This document shows, one piece after another, positions 63,710 to 64,000 of a stretch of DNA of 64,000 nt (its first letter is position 1; every line of letters begins with the position of its first letter). This DNA comes from Celeribacter sp. HF31. Its GTDB lineage: Bacteria > Pseudomonadota > Alphaproteobacteria > Rhodobacterales > Rhodobacteraceae. Under the pieces are notes generated by a model. The model saw nothing but the letters and a program-made list of their open reading frames with translations. It ran no database searches and was not told the DNA's origin. Location: the NCBI RefSeq assembly GCF_011806455.1, contig NZ_JAATOT010000004.1:248001-312000 (forward strand), in the 5' to 3' direction. Position numbers and translations under genes: made by a program.

Positions 63710-64000
63710 TTAAAGCCCCCAGGCCGTGCATTTGCGGTCGATGGTCTTGCGCGAAACCCCAAGCCGGCGGGCCGCCTCGGTGCGGTTGCCGTCCACCGCG
63801 TCGAGCGCGCGCAAAATTTCGCGCCGTTCCACCTGATCGAGCGGCGCAATCGCGGCGCGGGTGATCTGTTCGCCGCCAAGCGTTTCAAGTGGGAACCTGC
63901 CAAAGATCAGTGCGCGCTCGATGAAATTGCGCAGCTCACGGATATTGCCCGGCCAGTCGTAGCGCAGCATGGCCGCGCGCGCCGCTGCGTCGATCTCGAG
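63710..64000 (-). CDS. NtrC-type sigma-54 response regulator, C-terminal part only
   Basis: The gene enters from beyond the right edge; its 3' end, about 96 residues, is in the window. [20 protein letters not shown] is the end of a sigma-54 AAA+ domain, and [25 protein letters not shown] is a Fis-type helix-turn-helix. The receiver domain and Walker motifs must lie outside the window. Partner of the adjacent kinase. Confidence 0.88.
   Translation of the reverse strand, partial: LEIDAAARAAMLRYDWPGNIRELRNFIERALIFGRFPLETLGGEQITRAAIAPLDQVERREILRALDAVDGNRTEAARRLGVSRKTIDRKCTAWGL

Noticed and set aside
1-64000. CRISPR arrays, rRNA or tRNA genes
   Set aside because: No regularly spaced repeats of 24-40 bases and no recognisable tRNA or rRNA sequence were seen on either strand.

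Overview
The window is GC-rich alphaproteobacterial DNA, most likely from the Roseobacter group (Rhodobacteraceae). Supporting signs are the methylcitrate operon with a divergent ScfR-type regulator, an imuA-imuB-dnaE2 cassette behind a GAAC-N7-GAAC LexA box, a Zur-type COG0523/ThrRS cluster and many FCD-GntR and LysR regulated transport operons. It looks chromosomal with one accessory block at about 46.9-59.7 kb. I saw no rRNA, tRNA or CRISPR array.

Left part (0-29.7 kb). A four-gene oxo-acid/amino-acid operon (FAD amine oxidoreductase, 2-hydroxyacid dehydrogenase, aminotransferase, membrane protein) lies opposite a LysR gene. Next is an eight-gene operon: FCD-GntR regulator, polar amino-acid ABC importer, a class IV aminotransferase-like protein that lacks the expected PLP residues, a ClC protein and ProC. 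Two perfect palindromes sit at its promoter. A DUF2946-like protein and a frameshifted PepSY protein follow, then an ECF sigma/anti-sigma pair facing a DUF4394 protein and an ABC exporter. The prp operon (thioesterase, prpD, prpC, prpB) is divergent from its likely regulator. A folate-independent methionine synthase pair (mesD/mesX) with a MetR-like LysR gene closes this part.

Middle (29.8-46.8 kb). A zinc-starvation module is arranged around a Zur-like palindrome: hisI2 on one side, and on the other COG0523 GTPase, thrS2, an interrupted thiolase, an OB-fold partner, an NTF2-like protein and DUF1826. A near-copy of the palindrome (15 of 17 bases) lies before a class III alcohol dehydrogenase that has lost two of its four structural-zinc cysteines. 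hisI2 has lost one zinc cysteine. An OprC/NosA-type copper receptor with its CxxxM and HxM ligands and a second DUF2946 protein follow, then the SOS mutasome.

Right part (46.9-64 kb). A Tn7/Tn5053-like transposition block (Ner-like repressor, amber-split TniQ, TnsA-like, TnsB, TnsC) ends near a striking array of TGCAC-N2-TTAT motifs that may be two abutting transposon ends or a recombination site. A resolvase-like gene lacking the catalytic arginines, an IS1182-type remnant, a small membrane/hypothetical pair with an AraC gene, a MerR fragment and a truncated metQ follow, marking a scarred region. The window ends in an OFA-family transporter preceded by three palindromes spaced exactly 42 bp apart, then a sensor kinase and the end of its NtrC-type response regulator.
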